From: Bradyrhizobium sp. JYMT SZCCT0428
Lineage (GTDB): Bacteria; Pseudomonadota; Alphaproteobacteria; Rhizobiales; Xanthobacteraceae
NCBI RefSeq assembly: GCF_018131075.1
Contig: NZ_JAFCLS010000040.1
Location: 16,282 to 80,281 of the forward strand
Reading direction: 5' to 3'
Length of the DNA stretch: 64,000 nt
Of this stretch, positions 36,506 through 45,977 are shown piece after piece (position 1 is the first letter of the stretch; the number at the start of each line of letters is the position of its first letter). Made by a program: the position numbers and the translations under genes. Below the pieces are notes generated by a model that saw nothing but the letters and a program-made list of their open reading frames with translations, had not been told where the DNA came from and searched no databases.

Positions 36506-39189
36506 TGGCCGACATTAGTCTTGAGGCGGTCGCAGGCAAGCTCAACAGGGTTGGATATGAAGCGTTCTTCAAGGCGCTGCGACAGGCCAAGGGCGCGGGC
36601 AACCGCAACGTCGAGCTTGCGCACTGGCTTGCCCATATCCTGCAGAGCGAGCGTAGCGATATTGGCCTAACACTGAATCATTTCAGCATCGACCACGGCA
36701 GGCTGATGGCGAACGTGACTGCAGTGGTCAACAGCTTCCGTAAGAACGAAACCGAGATGCCCGCGGTATCTAACACGGTCATGGATCTGCTTGATCGCGG
36801 TTGGCATTACGCCACCCTGTTTTTCGGGGAAACCCAGATTCGGACCGGCCACGTTCTGGTTGGCGCACTGCAATCACGCGAACTCGCGCGCGCGTTCATC
36901 AGCCTTTCCCCGGAATTCAGCAAGATATCGGTCGATGTGTTGACTGCGGAATACCGAAATATTTGGGCAGGATCTGAGGAAGAAACCCTGCGTCCGATGG
37001 ACGGGTCGGGGCTTGTCGCTCCAGGTGCGGCCGGTGCCGGTCATTCTGCCAGCCAAAAAGGCACAACGGCTCTTGATCGTTTTTCTCAAGATCTCACGGC
37101 CAAGGCGCGATCGGGCGAGATGGACCCTATCCTCGGCCGCGACGAGGAAGTTCGACAAATAATCGATGTTTTGATGCGAAGGCGTCAGAACAATCCTATC
37201 CTTACCGGCGAAGCCGGGGTCGGAAAGACTGCGGTGGTCGAGGGCTTTGCCCAGCGTATTGCGGCGGGCGAAGTGCCGCCGCCGCTTCGCAACGTGAGGC
37301 TGTGCGTGCTCGATGTGGGCCTGATGCAAGCCGGCGCTTCGATGAAGGGTGAGTTTGAACAGCGCCTGCGGTCGGTGATCGACGAGGTGCAACAATCGCC
37401 GACCCCAATAATCCTGTTTATCGACGAAGCTCATACGTTGATCGGGGCAGGCGGGTCGGCGGGCACGGGTGATGCGGCCAATCTGCTCAAGCCGGCTTTG
37501 GCGAGGGGGACGCTCCGGACCATCGCTGCAACCACGTGGTCGGAATACCGCCAGTATATCGAAAAAGATCCTGCACTCACGCGGCGCTTCCAGCCCATTC
37601 AGATCAATGAGCCGGACGTTCAGAAATGCTGCGACATGTTACGCGGAATTCTAGGTCCCATGGAGAAGCATCATAAGGTGCGGATTTCCGACGCCGCTAT
37701 CGTTGCTGCTGTAAACCTTTCACATCGTTACATTCCCTCGCGGCAGCTACCGGACAAGGCCGTGAGTCTTCTGGATACTGCTTCGGCCCGTGTCGCCATC
37801 AGCCAGAGCGCAGTTCCGGCGTTGATCGAAGACGTGACCTCTTCGATCGCCGCCTACGAGAACGAGAAGGCCGCATTGATCGATGATAACGATCTCGGCG
37901 TGGTTGGCGAAGAAAGGATTGGCGCGATCGATGGCGAAATTGCCGCGTTAACGGAGAAGCTTACGGCCCTGGATGCAGAATGGGCAGCCGAAAAGAAAAT
38001 TGTCGATAGCATTCGCAGCCTACGAGACATCCTCAATCCTGCCGAGACCGATGCGGGATCCACACCTCCATCAGAGTCTCAGCCAGCCGAACCTGTTGAT
38101 AAGGAGGAAGTGCGCAAACAGCTTCGTCAAACATTCACCGACCTTGAGGCGAGAGACCCCGAAAAGCGCATGGTCTTCGCCCATGTCGATGAACAAGTTG
38201 TGGCGTCCATTGTCTCCGACTGGACGGGAATTCCGGTCGGACGCATGTTGAAAGACGAGATCGAGAACGTACTTCGCCTGCCGGAGATTCTGAACAGGCG
38301 TGTGGTCGGGCAATCCCATGGTCTGGCCACGATTGCCAAGCGAATTGAAACCAACCGTGCCAAGCTCGACAATCCCAACAAGCCTATCGGCGTTTTCATG
38401 CTGTGCGGGCCGTCCGGTGTCGGCAAGACCGAAACGGCATTGGCACTTGCGGAAGCGCTCTATGGTGGCGAGAACAACATAATCACAATAAACATGTCGG
38501 AATTCCAGGAAGCACATACGGTTTCATCGCTGAAAGGGGCACCTCCCGGGTATGTTGGCTTTGGGGAGGGGGGGCGGCTTACCGAGGCCGTTCGACGCAA
38601 GCCGTATAGCGTTGTCTTGCTCGATGAAGTAGAAAAGGCTCACGCGGATGTTCATGAGATATTCTTCCAGGTATTCGACAAGGGATTCATGGATGATGGA
38701 AATGGCCGCCGGATTGATTTCAAGAATACCTTGATCATACTTACGACGAACGTCGGCACGGATCTGATCATGGGGCTATCCGCAGATCCGAAGTATCGCG
38801 AGGATTCGGAGGCTTTGGCTCAGGAATTGCGGCCTGAACTATTGAAAGTATTTCCGCCGGCGCTGCTTGGGCGAATGGTTTCCATTCCTTACTATCCGCT
38901 ATCGAACAAGATGTTGGGCGGCATCGTGCGGTTGGCCCTGGATCGTATCGGTAGGCGCGTTCAGGAGAACCACAAGGCGGACTTCAAATACGATCAGGCT
39001 GTCGTCGATCACATCGTCTCGATGTGCAATGACCCGGATTCCGGCGGGCGCATGATCGATAACATCATCAACAACACGCTGCTGCCGGCGATGTCGCGCG
39101 AATTCCTGAAACGCTCGCTTGCGAAACAGGAATTGAAAGAAGCGAAGGTCACGATTGAGAATGATGACTTTGCATATGCGTGGATATGA
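36505..39189 (+). CDS. tssH: T6SS sheath-disassembly ATPase TssH (ClpV)
   Basis: This 894-residue AAA+ ATPase is of the ClpB/ClpV class. The N-terminal Clp-N repeat is at about 1-150. The first nucleotide domain has Walker A GEAGVGKT (near 235) and Walker B LFIDEAHT. The second has GPSGVGKT (near 635) and VLLDEVEK. A middle coiled coil (about 440-560) separates them. ClpV unfolds contracted TssBC sheath so that it can be reused. The Thr of both Walker A motifs is present, so it looks active. It shares its start with the tssG stop. Confidence 0.96.
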   Translation: MADISLEAVAGKLNRVGYEAFFKALRQAKGAGNRNVELAHWLAHILQSERSDIGLTLNHFSIDHGRLMANVTAVVNSFRKNETEMPAVSNTVMDLLDRGWHYATLFFGETQIRTGHVLVGALQSRELARAFISLSPEFSKISVDVLTAEYRNIWAGSEEETLRPMDGSGLVAPGAAGAGHSASQKGTTALDRFSQDLTAKARSGEMDPILGRDEEVRQIIDVLMRRRQNNPILTGEAGVGKTAVVEGFAQRIAAGEVPPPLRNVRLCVLDVGLMQAGASMKGEFEQRLRSVIDEVQQSPTPIILFIDEAHTLIGAGGSAGTGDAANLLKPALARGTLRTIAATTWSEYRQYIEKDPALTRRFQPIQINEPDVQKCCDMLRGILGPMEKHHKVRISDAAIVAAVNLSHRYIPSRQLPDKAVSLLDTASARVAISQSAVPALIEDVTSSIAAYENEKAALIDDNDLGVVGEERIGAIDGEIAALTEKLTALDAEWAAEKKIVDSIRSLRDILNPAETDAGSTPPSESQPAEPVDKEEVRKQLRQTFTDLEARDPEKRMVFAHVDEQVVASIVSDWTGIPVGRMLKDEIENVLRLPEILNRRVVGQSHGLATIAKRIETNRAKLDNPNKPIGVFMLCGPSGVGKTETALALAEALYGGENNIITINMSEFQEAHTVSSLKGAPPGYVGFGEGGRLTEAVRRKPYSVVLLDEVEKAHADVHEIFFQVFDKGFMDDGNGRRIDFKNTLIILTTNVGTDLIMGLSADPKYREDSEALAQELRPELLKVFPPALLGRMVSIPYYPLSNKMLGGIVRLALDRIGRRVQENHKADFKYDQAVVDHIVSMCNDPDSGGRMIDNIINNTLLPAMSREFLKRSLAKQELKEAKVTIENDDFAYAWI

Positions 39190-39241
39190 TCAGTTGTAGG
39201 GGCAACCCAGACAGTCTGCAGAATACGACAGGGATGAATCG

Positions 39242-39526
39242 ATGGCCAAAAACCGTTTCGAGCAGGTTGATGAGATTCAACCGGATGCGATTAATCTGAC
39301 CCTTATCAACAAGGGGGATACGCAGGTCGGAATCGTGCACTGTCCAAAAACGGCCGCACCGGACAGAGTGCCGGCGGACATGACAAGTGCGGAAGTCCCC
39401 GCACTGCAAGCGGTCGGAGCGGCCGTTGAACTGGCGAATTCCAAGAAAATTCCGATTGTGGTGATTGATCCTGACAAGGTCTGGAAAAGCGAGTGGGGCG
39501 ATTTGTGGCGCTACGAAGAAGATTGA
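39242..39526 (+). CDS. Small protein of unknown function downstream of clpV
   Basis: This 94-residue acidic protein begins 52 bases after clpV. It has no signal or membrane segment. The sequence (EIQPDAINLTLINKGDTQVGIV, then a hydrophobic IPIVVIDPDKVW) suggests a small alpha/beta fold, and I do not recognise a family. Being the next gene in the T6SS plus arm, it may be an accessory factor or adaptor, but this is inferred from position only. Confidence 0.55.
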   Translation: MAKNRFEQVDEIQPDAINLTLINKGDTQVGIVHCPKTAAPDRVPADMTSAEVPALQAVGAAVELANSKKIPIVVIDPDKVWKSEWGDLWRYEED

Positions 39527-39614
39527 GATCACGAAATTCGCAATGGACAGACCCCAGGGTTGCGCAACTTCGCGGATAATTTTGTCGTACGCTATTGATG
39601 GAGGAAGCACACTA

Positions 39615-39866
39615 ATGAGCGCAGGTTATGTCGTCGCCCGAGAAAATTTCAAAGAGGCTGCAAAGCACGTTTCTGCCGAAACTGACCCCGTCATGTTCAA
39701 TCTGCTCTATGGTCTGCAAAGCCTGACCAATCAGATTGAGTCTGATTTTGCGGCCCTCTGGACTCGTCTGCAGGACCAGAAAACCTCGAAAAATCCGAAC
39801 AAGAAGAGGATTGTCGTTGCAAAAAAATCTCGCAAGAAAAGCGGGAAGAAGCGAGCCAGGAAATGA
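39615..39866 (+). CDS. Small protein with lysine-rich tail
   Basis: This 83-residue protein starts at an ATG with a strong GGAGGAA. Residues 1-55 are helical in character (NFKEAAKHVSAETDPVMFNLLYGLQSLTNQIESDF). The last 25 are dominated by Lys and Arg (KKSRKKSGKKRARK), as in histone-H1-like or nucleic-acid-binding tails. No family is recognised. It lies at the end of the T6SS plus arm and may be co-transcribed. Binding to nucleic acid or to acidic membrane surfaces is inference. Confidence 0.55.
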   Translation: MSAGYVVARENFKEAAKHVSAETDPVMFNLLYGLQSLTNQIESDFAALWTRLQDQKTSKNPNKKRIVVAKKSRKKSGKKRARK

Positions 39867-40014
39867 ACCGTTGATCCCTAGGGCATTGCGGCGAGATTTC
39901 CGTAAGTCTGTTCCAGGTCTCAAGGCACTGACTCTCGAACGGGCATTAGACCTGGGGACAGAACGACGGCGCTTGTCTGTAGGGTTGGTCAGTCCGCAAA
40001 CCTGGATTCGAAAT

Positions 40015-40575
40015 CTATCGAGGTTCGGTAATACCGTTCATCGTATCCATCCGGGCCATATTTCCCGCCAGCTTTGAACTTCCCAAAATCGCCTTGATCA
40101 GGGTGACGTCAGAAGCAGGGCAGGTGAACGTTCGTCTCGGGTCCTTGTTGTATTCTATGAGTCTCCTCGCAAGACTGGCAACCGGCGGCGTGAGATGCGG
40201 CACATCTAGTGAGTTGGCTTCACCTTGTGTGACAATGGAGTAGACCGTTTCCGCCAGGTAAGCCGCCGCTTCCCCCGGCCCCTTTGAAATGACAAGGCCG
40301 CGATTTGTGGCGTCGATGACCGCGTGCGTCGCCTCATGCACAAGCTCGTGGGGACGTACGTCCGGCGATACAAGAAAAATGGTGTCACTCTCGTGGTCGT
40401 ATCCGTTGAAGCCCTCGGCTTTGATGTGAACGCGATTTCTCGCGATGGCATCGCCGATATACCCGAACATGAAGCTTCGTATCTGGACGTTGTCCAATTT
40501 GAAGCGGATGTTGTTGCAAGCAGGAGATGTCAGAATCCCCTTTGCTCTTGATCGAAACGAGGGCAGGTCGGTCAT
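40015..40575 (-). CDS. Putative HExxH zinc metallopeptidase (effector candidate)
   Basis: This is a 186-residue protein with AGGA six bases upstream of the ATG. Residues 76-84 read HELVHEATH, so two HExxH motifs overlap (76-80 and 80-84). Downstream Glu102 in GPGEAAAYLAE could be the third zinc ligand, as in gluzincin-like enzymes of the form HEATHxxxD...EAxAYxAE. There is no signal peptide. It is alone on the minus strand, with its end 149 bases from the small Lys-rich gene and its start facing the toxin-like gene at 40894. Size and position fit a T6SS cargo toxin. A housekeeping peptidase cannot be excluded. Confidence 0.65.
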   Translation of the reverse strand: MTDLPSFRSRAKGILTSPACNNIRFKLDNVQIRSFMFGYIGDAIARNRVHIKAEGFNGYDHESDTIFLVSPDVRPHELVHEATHAVIDATNRGLVISKGPGEAAAYLAETVYSIVTQGEANSLDVPHLTPPVASLARRLIEYNKDPRRTFTCPASDVTLIKAILGSSKLAGNMARMDTMNGITEPR

Positions 40576-40893
40576 TTCTATCCTAACTGTGCACTATGCA
40601 CTCGCAAGATGCCCAATAAATAAGGTAGTCAATACGCATTGGCATTTGGCTCGATTTCATTTTCCAGAACTATTCGCAGCCTCAAAAACTAATAGTTGAG
40701 CGACTTAAAATTGGTGTTTGATCGCGTTCGTAGCTGCTCAAGCAGGGGTCTTACGCGCAGCCATGGTCCATGGCTTCACGTGTTAGCCGCTCGACCCGCG
40801 CAACCAGTTGACCGGAAGAAGCTCGGTGGTATGTTCTATGAAATACGCGGCAGTATACGCTATCATTTTAAAATAATTCAAGGAGGTCGCGAT

Positions 40894-42966
40894 ATGGCGA
40901 GCTTCGAAATGTATCCGCGTGAAGCGGAATCAAAAAAGTTCGCATCTCACGGTGGCAGTAATGCCTCCCTCGCAATAGTTGCGGGTCCTTCGAATAGTGT
41001 CCACGTCGCGTTGCGTGATGGCGTCTGGGGCGATCAGGAGATGGATGTCGACGTCCAGATTCCCGGCGGCCAGTTTATAAAAATCGAACCAGCGTTCCTC
41101 ACCGCCGGGGATGGGCTGCGCATATTCCGGCTAACCGGACAAAAAGATGGCATTGCTACCATAACTGCAAGCGTCCATCTCTCCAGCGCGGTCAAGGCAA
41201 GTTTATCGGTCCTTGTGAAGAGTGAACAGGGCTCGTCGCCTTCGACCGCTCCGAAAGCCATCATTGGTGGCCCGTTAGCGAATTTCGAGGCCGGATTCAT
41301 CGAAGGGCTGTATACGGCCAACGGTACGTATGCTGCAAAAAAACTAGCCGAGGCGGTGCAAACGCAGCCTGGCCGATTCGCAATGGGTTATGCCGACGGT
41401 GTCATTTCTGGTTTGTGGGCCGGCGTGAAGGATCTCGTCGATGGACTAGCGGCTCTTGGCTCAATAGCTCCGTATGTCGGCGGGGCCATCGTTATGCCAG
41501 GGGTTGCAGTAGCGGCACTTGCGTACAAGCTATCCGACCGAGAATTCAGAAAAAAAATAGCAGACAAGGCTGAATGGGCTCAATCGGTCGCCGAAGCGGC
41601 CAAACGCGTTGTGGTGGAGTTCGAGAAGGACAAGACCGGCTCTGTTGTCAAATACCTCGCCGCTTCGAAAGACGCGGGACGCAAGGTCGGAGAGGCGTTC
41701 GCGACCGAGATTGACAACAGAATCAAAACCGGAGATCCAATTCTATATGGTCAATGGATCGGTTGGGCTGTCGGCCGAATTGCATTTGAGATTATTGTCC
41801 TGCTTGTGACCGAAGGCATTGGCGATGCAGTAAAGGCAGCTAGCGTCGGCGGCCAAGGTTTGAAGGGGGTCCAAGCGGTAGGTGAAGCGGCTGAGCTATT
41901 CGCTCGTATCAGGGGCAAGCTTCAGGAGGTTTTAAAAAGCCTGCCGGCGCTGGAAAGTTTCGTCAAAACCTTGACAAGGACGAAGTCGGCAGCGGAAGCT
42001 GGGGCGCTCGCCAAGGCTATCACAGAGGCGGCAGAAGCTGCGGCGCGTGCGAGCAAAGCTGTCGAAGCCGCCAAGGGCGCGGCTGGGACAGCTGAGGCGG
42101 CGGAAGCTATCGCGAGAGCGGAAGAGGCCGTAAAGTTCGCAGAAGCTGCAAAGAACGCTAAGACCCCGGCAGAAGCGGCCGAGGCCGCCGCCAAGGCAAA
42201 GACTGCCGCTGAAGCTGCGGAGCAAGCTGCAGCAAAGGCGAAACCGGTACCGGCTGCAGGCGCCGCGTCCAAAGGTACCGTGGCCTCGCTACAGTTGGAC
42301 ACAGTAAGCGGCATCAACTCAACTGAACGTACAGCAATGGAAGCTTTGGATGAGGGCGCTTGGACGCGAATAAATGACTACGCGAAAGGAAATAAAAACG
42401 TCTATTCGGTAAAAGGTAAAATCGCGGAGGAAGTATTTAGAGTTGGTAGTAAATTTACGGAATTCAAGCAGCAGGTACTTCAGCTGGCCAAACAGCGGGG
42501 TATACCGGATAACGCGATCCGCTTTATAGGTGATGCTAGCGGGCGTACTCCGACACGCGTAGGCATGGGGTCAGTCGGCGAGCTAACGGATGGAATGTTT
42601 GTCGCAGAGCATGAAGGAAAGTTGCACGTATTAGGCGTCATTGAGTCGAAGTCTCCGTCGAACTTGGGAGAACTCGCTGCAAAAAAGGCGGGAGGAAAAA
42701 CGGAATTTTTGGGTCAGCTTGAATGGGATTTTGAGAGATTGAAAGAAGTGCCCACAAAGGTCGGCGAGCACTGGTATCAACCCGAGAACGTTGTTGTGAG
42801 TCGAAGGTCGACCGCGTGGATGGGGGTGACTCCCGCAGAAAAGAACTTGTCAAAGGCGGCGGCAGGGCGCATTCAAGCTGGTCTGCCGAACTTTAGCAGC
42901 GTTCAGAACATAGTTCGTGATGAAATTTTGAACGAGATCTCCCGCCGAATTTTAGCTTTAAAATAA
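40894..42966 (+). CDS. Polymorphic-toxin-like protein with C-terminal PD-(D/E)XK nuclease-like domain
   Basis: This 690-residue protein starts at the ATG at 40894, which has a perfect AAGGAGG seven bases upstream; the frame extends back to a TTG at 40696 without support. Layout: beta-rich N-terminus (about 1-115); a Gly/Ala helical zone with two hydrophobic stretches (about 185-215 and 290-315); an Ala/Glu/Lys coiled coil of about 100 residues (355-460); then a folded C-terminal domain. That domain shows Glu512, Asp566 (TDGM), Glu584 and Lys586 (VIESKS) and Gln608, the arrangement of PD-(D/E)XK nucleases. The design resembles a T6SS-delivered DNase. No immunity gene is recognised just downstream. 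Confidence 0.65.
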   Translation: MASFEMYPREAESKKFASHGGSNASLAIVAGPSNSVHVALRDGVWGDQEMDVDVQIPGGQFIKIEPAFLTAGDGLRIFRLTGQKDGIATITASVHLSSAVKASLSVLVKSEQGSSPSTAPKAIIGGPLANFEAGFIEGLYTANGTYAAKKLAEAVQTQPGRFAMGYADGVISGLWAGVKDLVDGLAALGSIAPYVGGAIVMPGVAVAALAYKLSDREFRKKIADKAEWAQSVAEAAKRVVVEFEKDKTGSVVKYLAASKDAGRKVGEAFATEIDNRIKTGDPILYGQWIGWAVGRIAFEIIVLLVTEGIGDAVKAASVGGQGLKGVQAVGEAAELFARIRGKLQEVLKSLPALESFVKTLTRTKSAAEAGALAKAITEAAEAAARASKAVEAAKGAAGTAEAAEAIARAEEAVKFAEAAKNAKTPAEAAEAAAKAKTAAEAAEQAAAKAKPVPAAGAASKGTVASLQLDTVSGINSTERTAMEALDEGAWTRINDYAKGNKNVYSVKGKIAEEVFRVGSKFTEFKQQVLQLAKQRGIPDNAIRFIGDASGRTPTRVGMGSVGELTDGMFVAEHEGKLHVLGVIESKSPSNLGELAAKKAGGKTEFLGQLEWDFERLKEVPTKVGEHWYQPENVVVSRRSTAWMGVTPAEKNLSKAAAGRIQAGLPNFSSVQNIVRDEILNEISRRILALK

Positions 42967-43608
42967 ATAACCTCGAGTGGCGGTCCAGAGGTGAACAAAG
43001 ATGCTATTTCAGTCAAGCGGCAATAAATGAACTTCTGAGAAGATTGACCGCTGACTTCCAGGCGACACGCGTCGCGTGCCTGTTCAGCAGCCGTGATGAT
43101 TGCTTTTCGCGCGCAGCATGATCTCTGATTTCCCAGAAGGTTCGTAATAGCCAAAACGTCCACAACTTCGCTGATGACGTTCGTCCATCTCCCTCGCGGC
43201 AACTCATAGGGCAAGAAGCGCGACCTGGGATCAAGCGAACCAAGCCGCCACACCGGGGAGTTTCCGGATTGCGGTGACTAGAAAATGGACGTGCACTGAG
43301 AAAATTGGAAGATGGAGTCAGTTCGAGGTATTAAAGCAAGAAGCAAAAGCTTATCCAGGGAGACTTGCGGACCTTGCGACACGAAAGGTGGAAGAGATCG
43401 CGACGTTCGCGCCCGGGACCGCATCTAACCCCAAGCACTGGCGAATGTTGGCTCAAATCGGACGCGGAAGCGTTAGGAATCCCTCGGAGGGGGCTGGTAG
43501 GCCCGCCTATCCCGTGATTTGATGTTAAGCTCGCTTGAGGTTTAATCTGCTGGGATTCGATAGCAATTTTACCGGAAGTTCGCCATCCGAGTTTGGGGGA
43601 GGCAGCTA
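42967..43608. other. Intergenic region, no firm gene
   Basis: An immunity gene would be expected directly after the toxin-like gene. Plus-strand frames start poorly: a GTG frame at 43274-43522 (82 codons) lacks a ribosome binding site. A minus-strand frame at 42903-43253 (116 codons) overlaps the toxin 3' end by 64 bases. Neither resembles a family I know. The strong GGGGGAGG near 43595 belongs to the cyclase gene. Confidence 0.4.
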
Positions 43609-45470
43609 TTGAAGCGGAAGATTGCGGCCCTTCTCGCTGCTGATCTCGTTGGATACAGTCGGCTCATGGCGGAGGATGAAGAGGAGACGATGCGCCGTCT
43701 CATGTCCTATCGAGCCGTCTTTGATGATTTTATCACCAGGGCCGAGGGTCGAATCTTCAACACCGCCGGTGATGCGGTCCTCGCAGAATTTCCGAGCGCA
43801 GTTGATGCGGTTCGGGCTGCGATCGATATTCAGGAATCGCTAAGAACCCGCAATATGAGCTACCCACCCAGCCGTCATATGGTCTTTAGAATCGGCCTGA
43901 CCATTGGTGATGTGATCGAGCGCGAGGGTGATCTTCTTGGCGATGGCGTCAATGTCGCGGCACGCCTACAAGGCCTGGCAACTCCTGGCGGTATCTGTGT
44001 TTCCCGATCGGTCCACGAACAGGTCGCTGATAAGCTCTCTGTCATATTCAGCGATCTTGGTCCGCAAGACGTTAAAAATCTTCCACGCCCTGTTCATGCT
44101 TATCTCGTTCAGCTCGAGCAGGCACCTTCAGAACATGCTTCGGTCGCCAACGCCAAGGCGCAAGCCGATGCAGTGAATCGATTGTCGACAACTTTGCTTG
44201 CCATCATCGTCGCCCTGGCGATCGCGCTCGGAGCCATGGGCAGTTTTGTAATCATTAACAAGCCCTGGTCGCGGCAGGAAACCACGCTCAAAAAAGAGGT
44301 AGCAACTGCTGTGCCGGCACCGGTGGCAGCAAGTTCTGAGGTTCGGGCAAATCCCTCCGCAGCCGCCAAGCTATCTGCCCCGTCCTCATCCAGTGAAGCT
44401 TCGCCCACCGTTCCCGTCAGGAGCTTTGCCGATAGATTGACGGCGATCCTGGAAAAGGGAGCTCCCAAGGAATCATCCCAGTCGCGCAAGGATAGCGTTT
44501 CCGCTTTTTCTACTCTGGCCAGTCATCGGGCAATGGCTATCGCACCGCGAGCAAAGGGACATTGGCGAACGGGAGGTTGGCCTTCGCGGCCAGTTATGCC
44601 AACTTTGCTGGCCCGAAAGCGGCTGCGTTTCATGCCGAGGGGCTTTTCACGATAGCAACCGGAGGTGGTATCCAGAGAGCGATGGAGGAGCGCGCTCTGA
44701 AAGATTGCAATGCTTATCCTGAGCGAGCGCGATCCGGGAATCGCCCTTGCTACTTGTACGCCGTCGGAAATCGCGTTGTCCTCCCACTGCGTCATACCTC
44801 ACCATTAACGGAAGAGACTGAGACCCTTAAAGAAGCCACACCTTCGAGCCCAGCGCCTAACCCAATTTCATTTGAATCCGCGCTTCTGGCTGCCATGCAG
44901 GAAATCGCGCCTGCGATGTCGGAAACGATACGCGCTCGAGAGGGATCGTTATATATCACCTCTGGCAAGCATAAAGCGCTGGCGATGCACCCGCCCTACG
45001 ATAGTTGGCGGAGGACGTTCTTGCCAAATGAGAGAGCAGCCGAAGAAGTCGCACTGGAGGGATGCGAGGTTCGGCATGGAACTCCATGCGTTCTGTTGGC
45101 AATCAACGATAGCCTTAGACAACGGTCCGCAGTCGGAGAATGGCAAAAGAGGGCTATGCCGCGAGTTAGCTATGCCGGTCCTTACGACCCACAGCAAATA
45201 CCTACGCTGAAAGAATCGGATCGAGCCCGGCCAGATGTTGTGAATTACAGGTCAATGACCGGGCCAAAAGCTACAGCAATCCATCCTTGGGGCGTCTTTT
45301 TTGTGGTAGCGGGTGCCGAATCGCAACATTCCGCTGAAGCAAAGGCACTGTCGAATTGTAATGATGACCCGGCGCGGAGTGGGCGGGACGAACCCTGTTG
45401 GTTGTACTCTGTCGGAGATCAAGTCGTACTATCGAAGCGATCGAGGTTTCCAATCAGCCCAAAAGGGTGA
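43609..45470 (+). pseudogene. Class III adenylate/guanylate cyclase, membrane-anchored, with a frameshift
   Basis: The first frame (43609-44655) starts at a TTG behind GGGGGAGG. It encodes a class III cyclase domain (about 1-165): AADLVGYSRLM with the first metal Asp, GDAVLAEF with the second, GDGVNVAARLQ with the Asn/Arg pair. A membrane helix follows near 193-215, then a Pro/Ala-rich linker. The second frame takes up near 44494 and runs to 45470 as a large C-terminal domain with repeated units of the type GPKAAAFHAEG, ALKDCNAYP and PCYLYAVG. The switch is one step backward or two forward between 44494 and 44562, close to a run of five Ts. The catalytic part is intact, so a truncated cyclase may still work. 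A sequencing error or recoding are the alternatives. Confidence 0.75.
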
Positions 45471-45977
45471 GATTGGTATCTTCTGCCAACGGACTTGTGC
45501 TGCAGCCGATGTGCGGGCCCATCGGGCGATGTTCTTCGAAGAGCTATAGCGGATATCTGTCACGAATGGCATAGAACGCAGGCAATCGGCTCCAAGCAAT
45601 TGCTGCGAGGCGCATCCGAGGCGGACGACCGATTCCTTTCGCCGAGAAAATCCTGAGCACTGCTACAGCTCGCTTCTAGACAGCGGTGGGCTATCTTACG
45701 CATAGCTGGACTTGATAAAGTTACATTACATACTGGATAGCAACGAGATATAGTTTGAGAGCCTCCAAAAGATCTGCCTGTGCAAACTGCGCAGCCTCCG
45801 ATGCGGTCCTGAATTGTACCGATGAAGCGCGGCTTACCGAGGCCAAATCCCAAAGACGACTACTGAAGCGATTGACCGAAAGTGGTCGCTCCGTTAAGGT
45901 CAGCGTTGGTCACCGCCCAGGCAAATCACACACCGCTAAGACTGGCAGAGGCCATTTTTTCACGCGGCTGCAGTCGC
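45471..45977. other. Intergenic region without a recognised gene
   Basis: Convergent space between the cyclase and the papain-like gene. Short frames at 45560-45853 (minus) and 45755-46003 (plus) look random. No terminator hairpin stands out. Confidence 0.4.

Noticed and set aside
42903..43253. 116-codon minus-strand frame as a possible immunity gene
   Set aside because: It overlaps the toxin-like gene antisense, has no ribosome binding site, and resembles nothing known to me.
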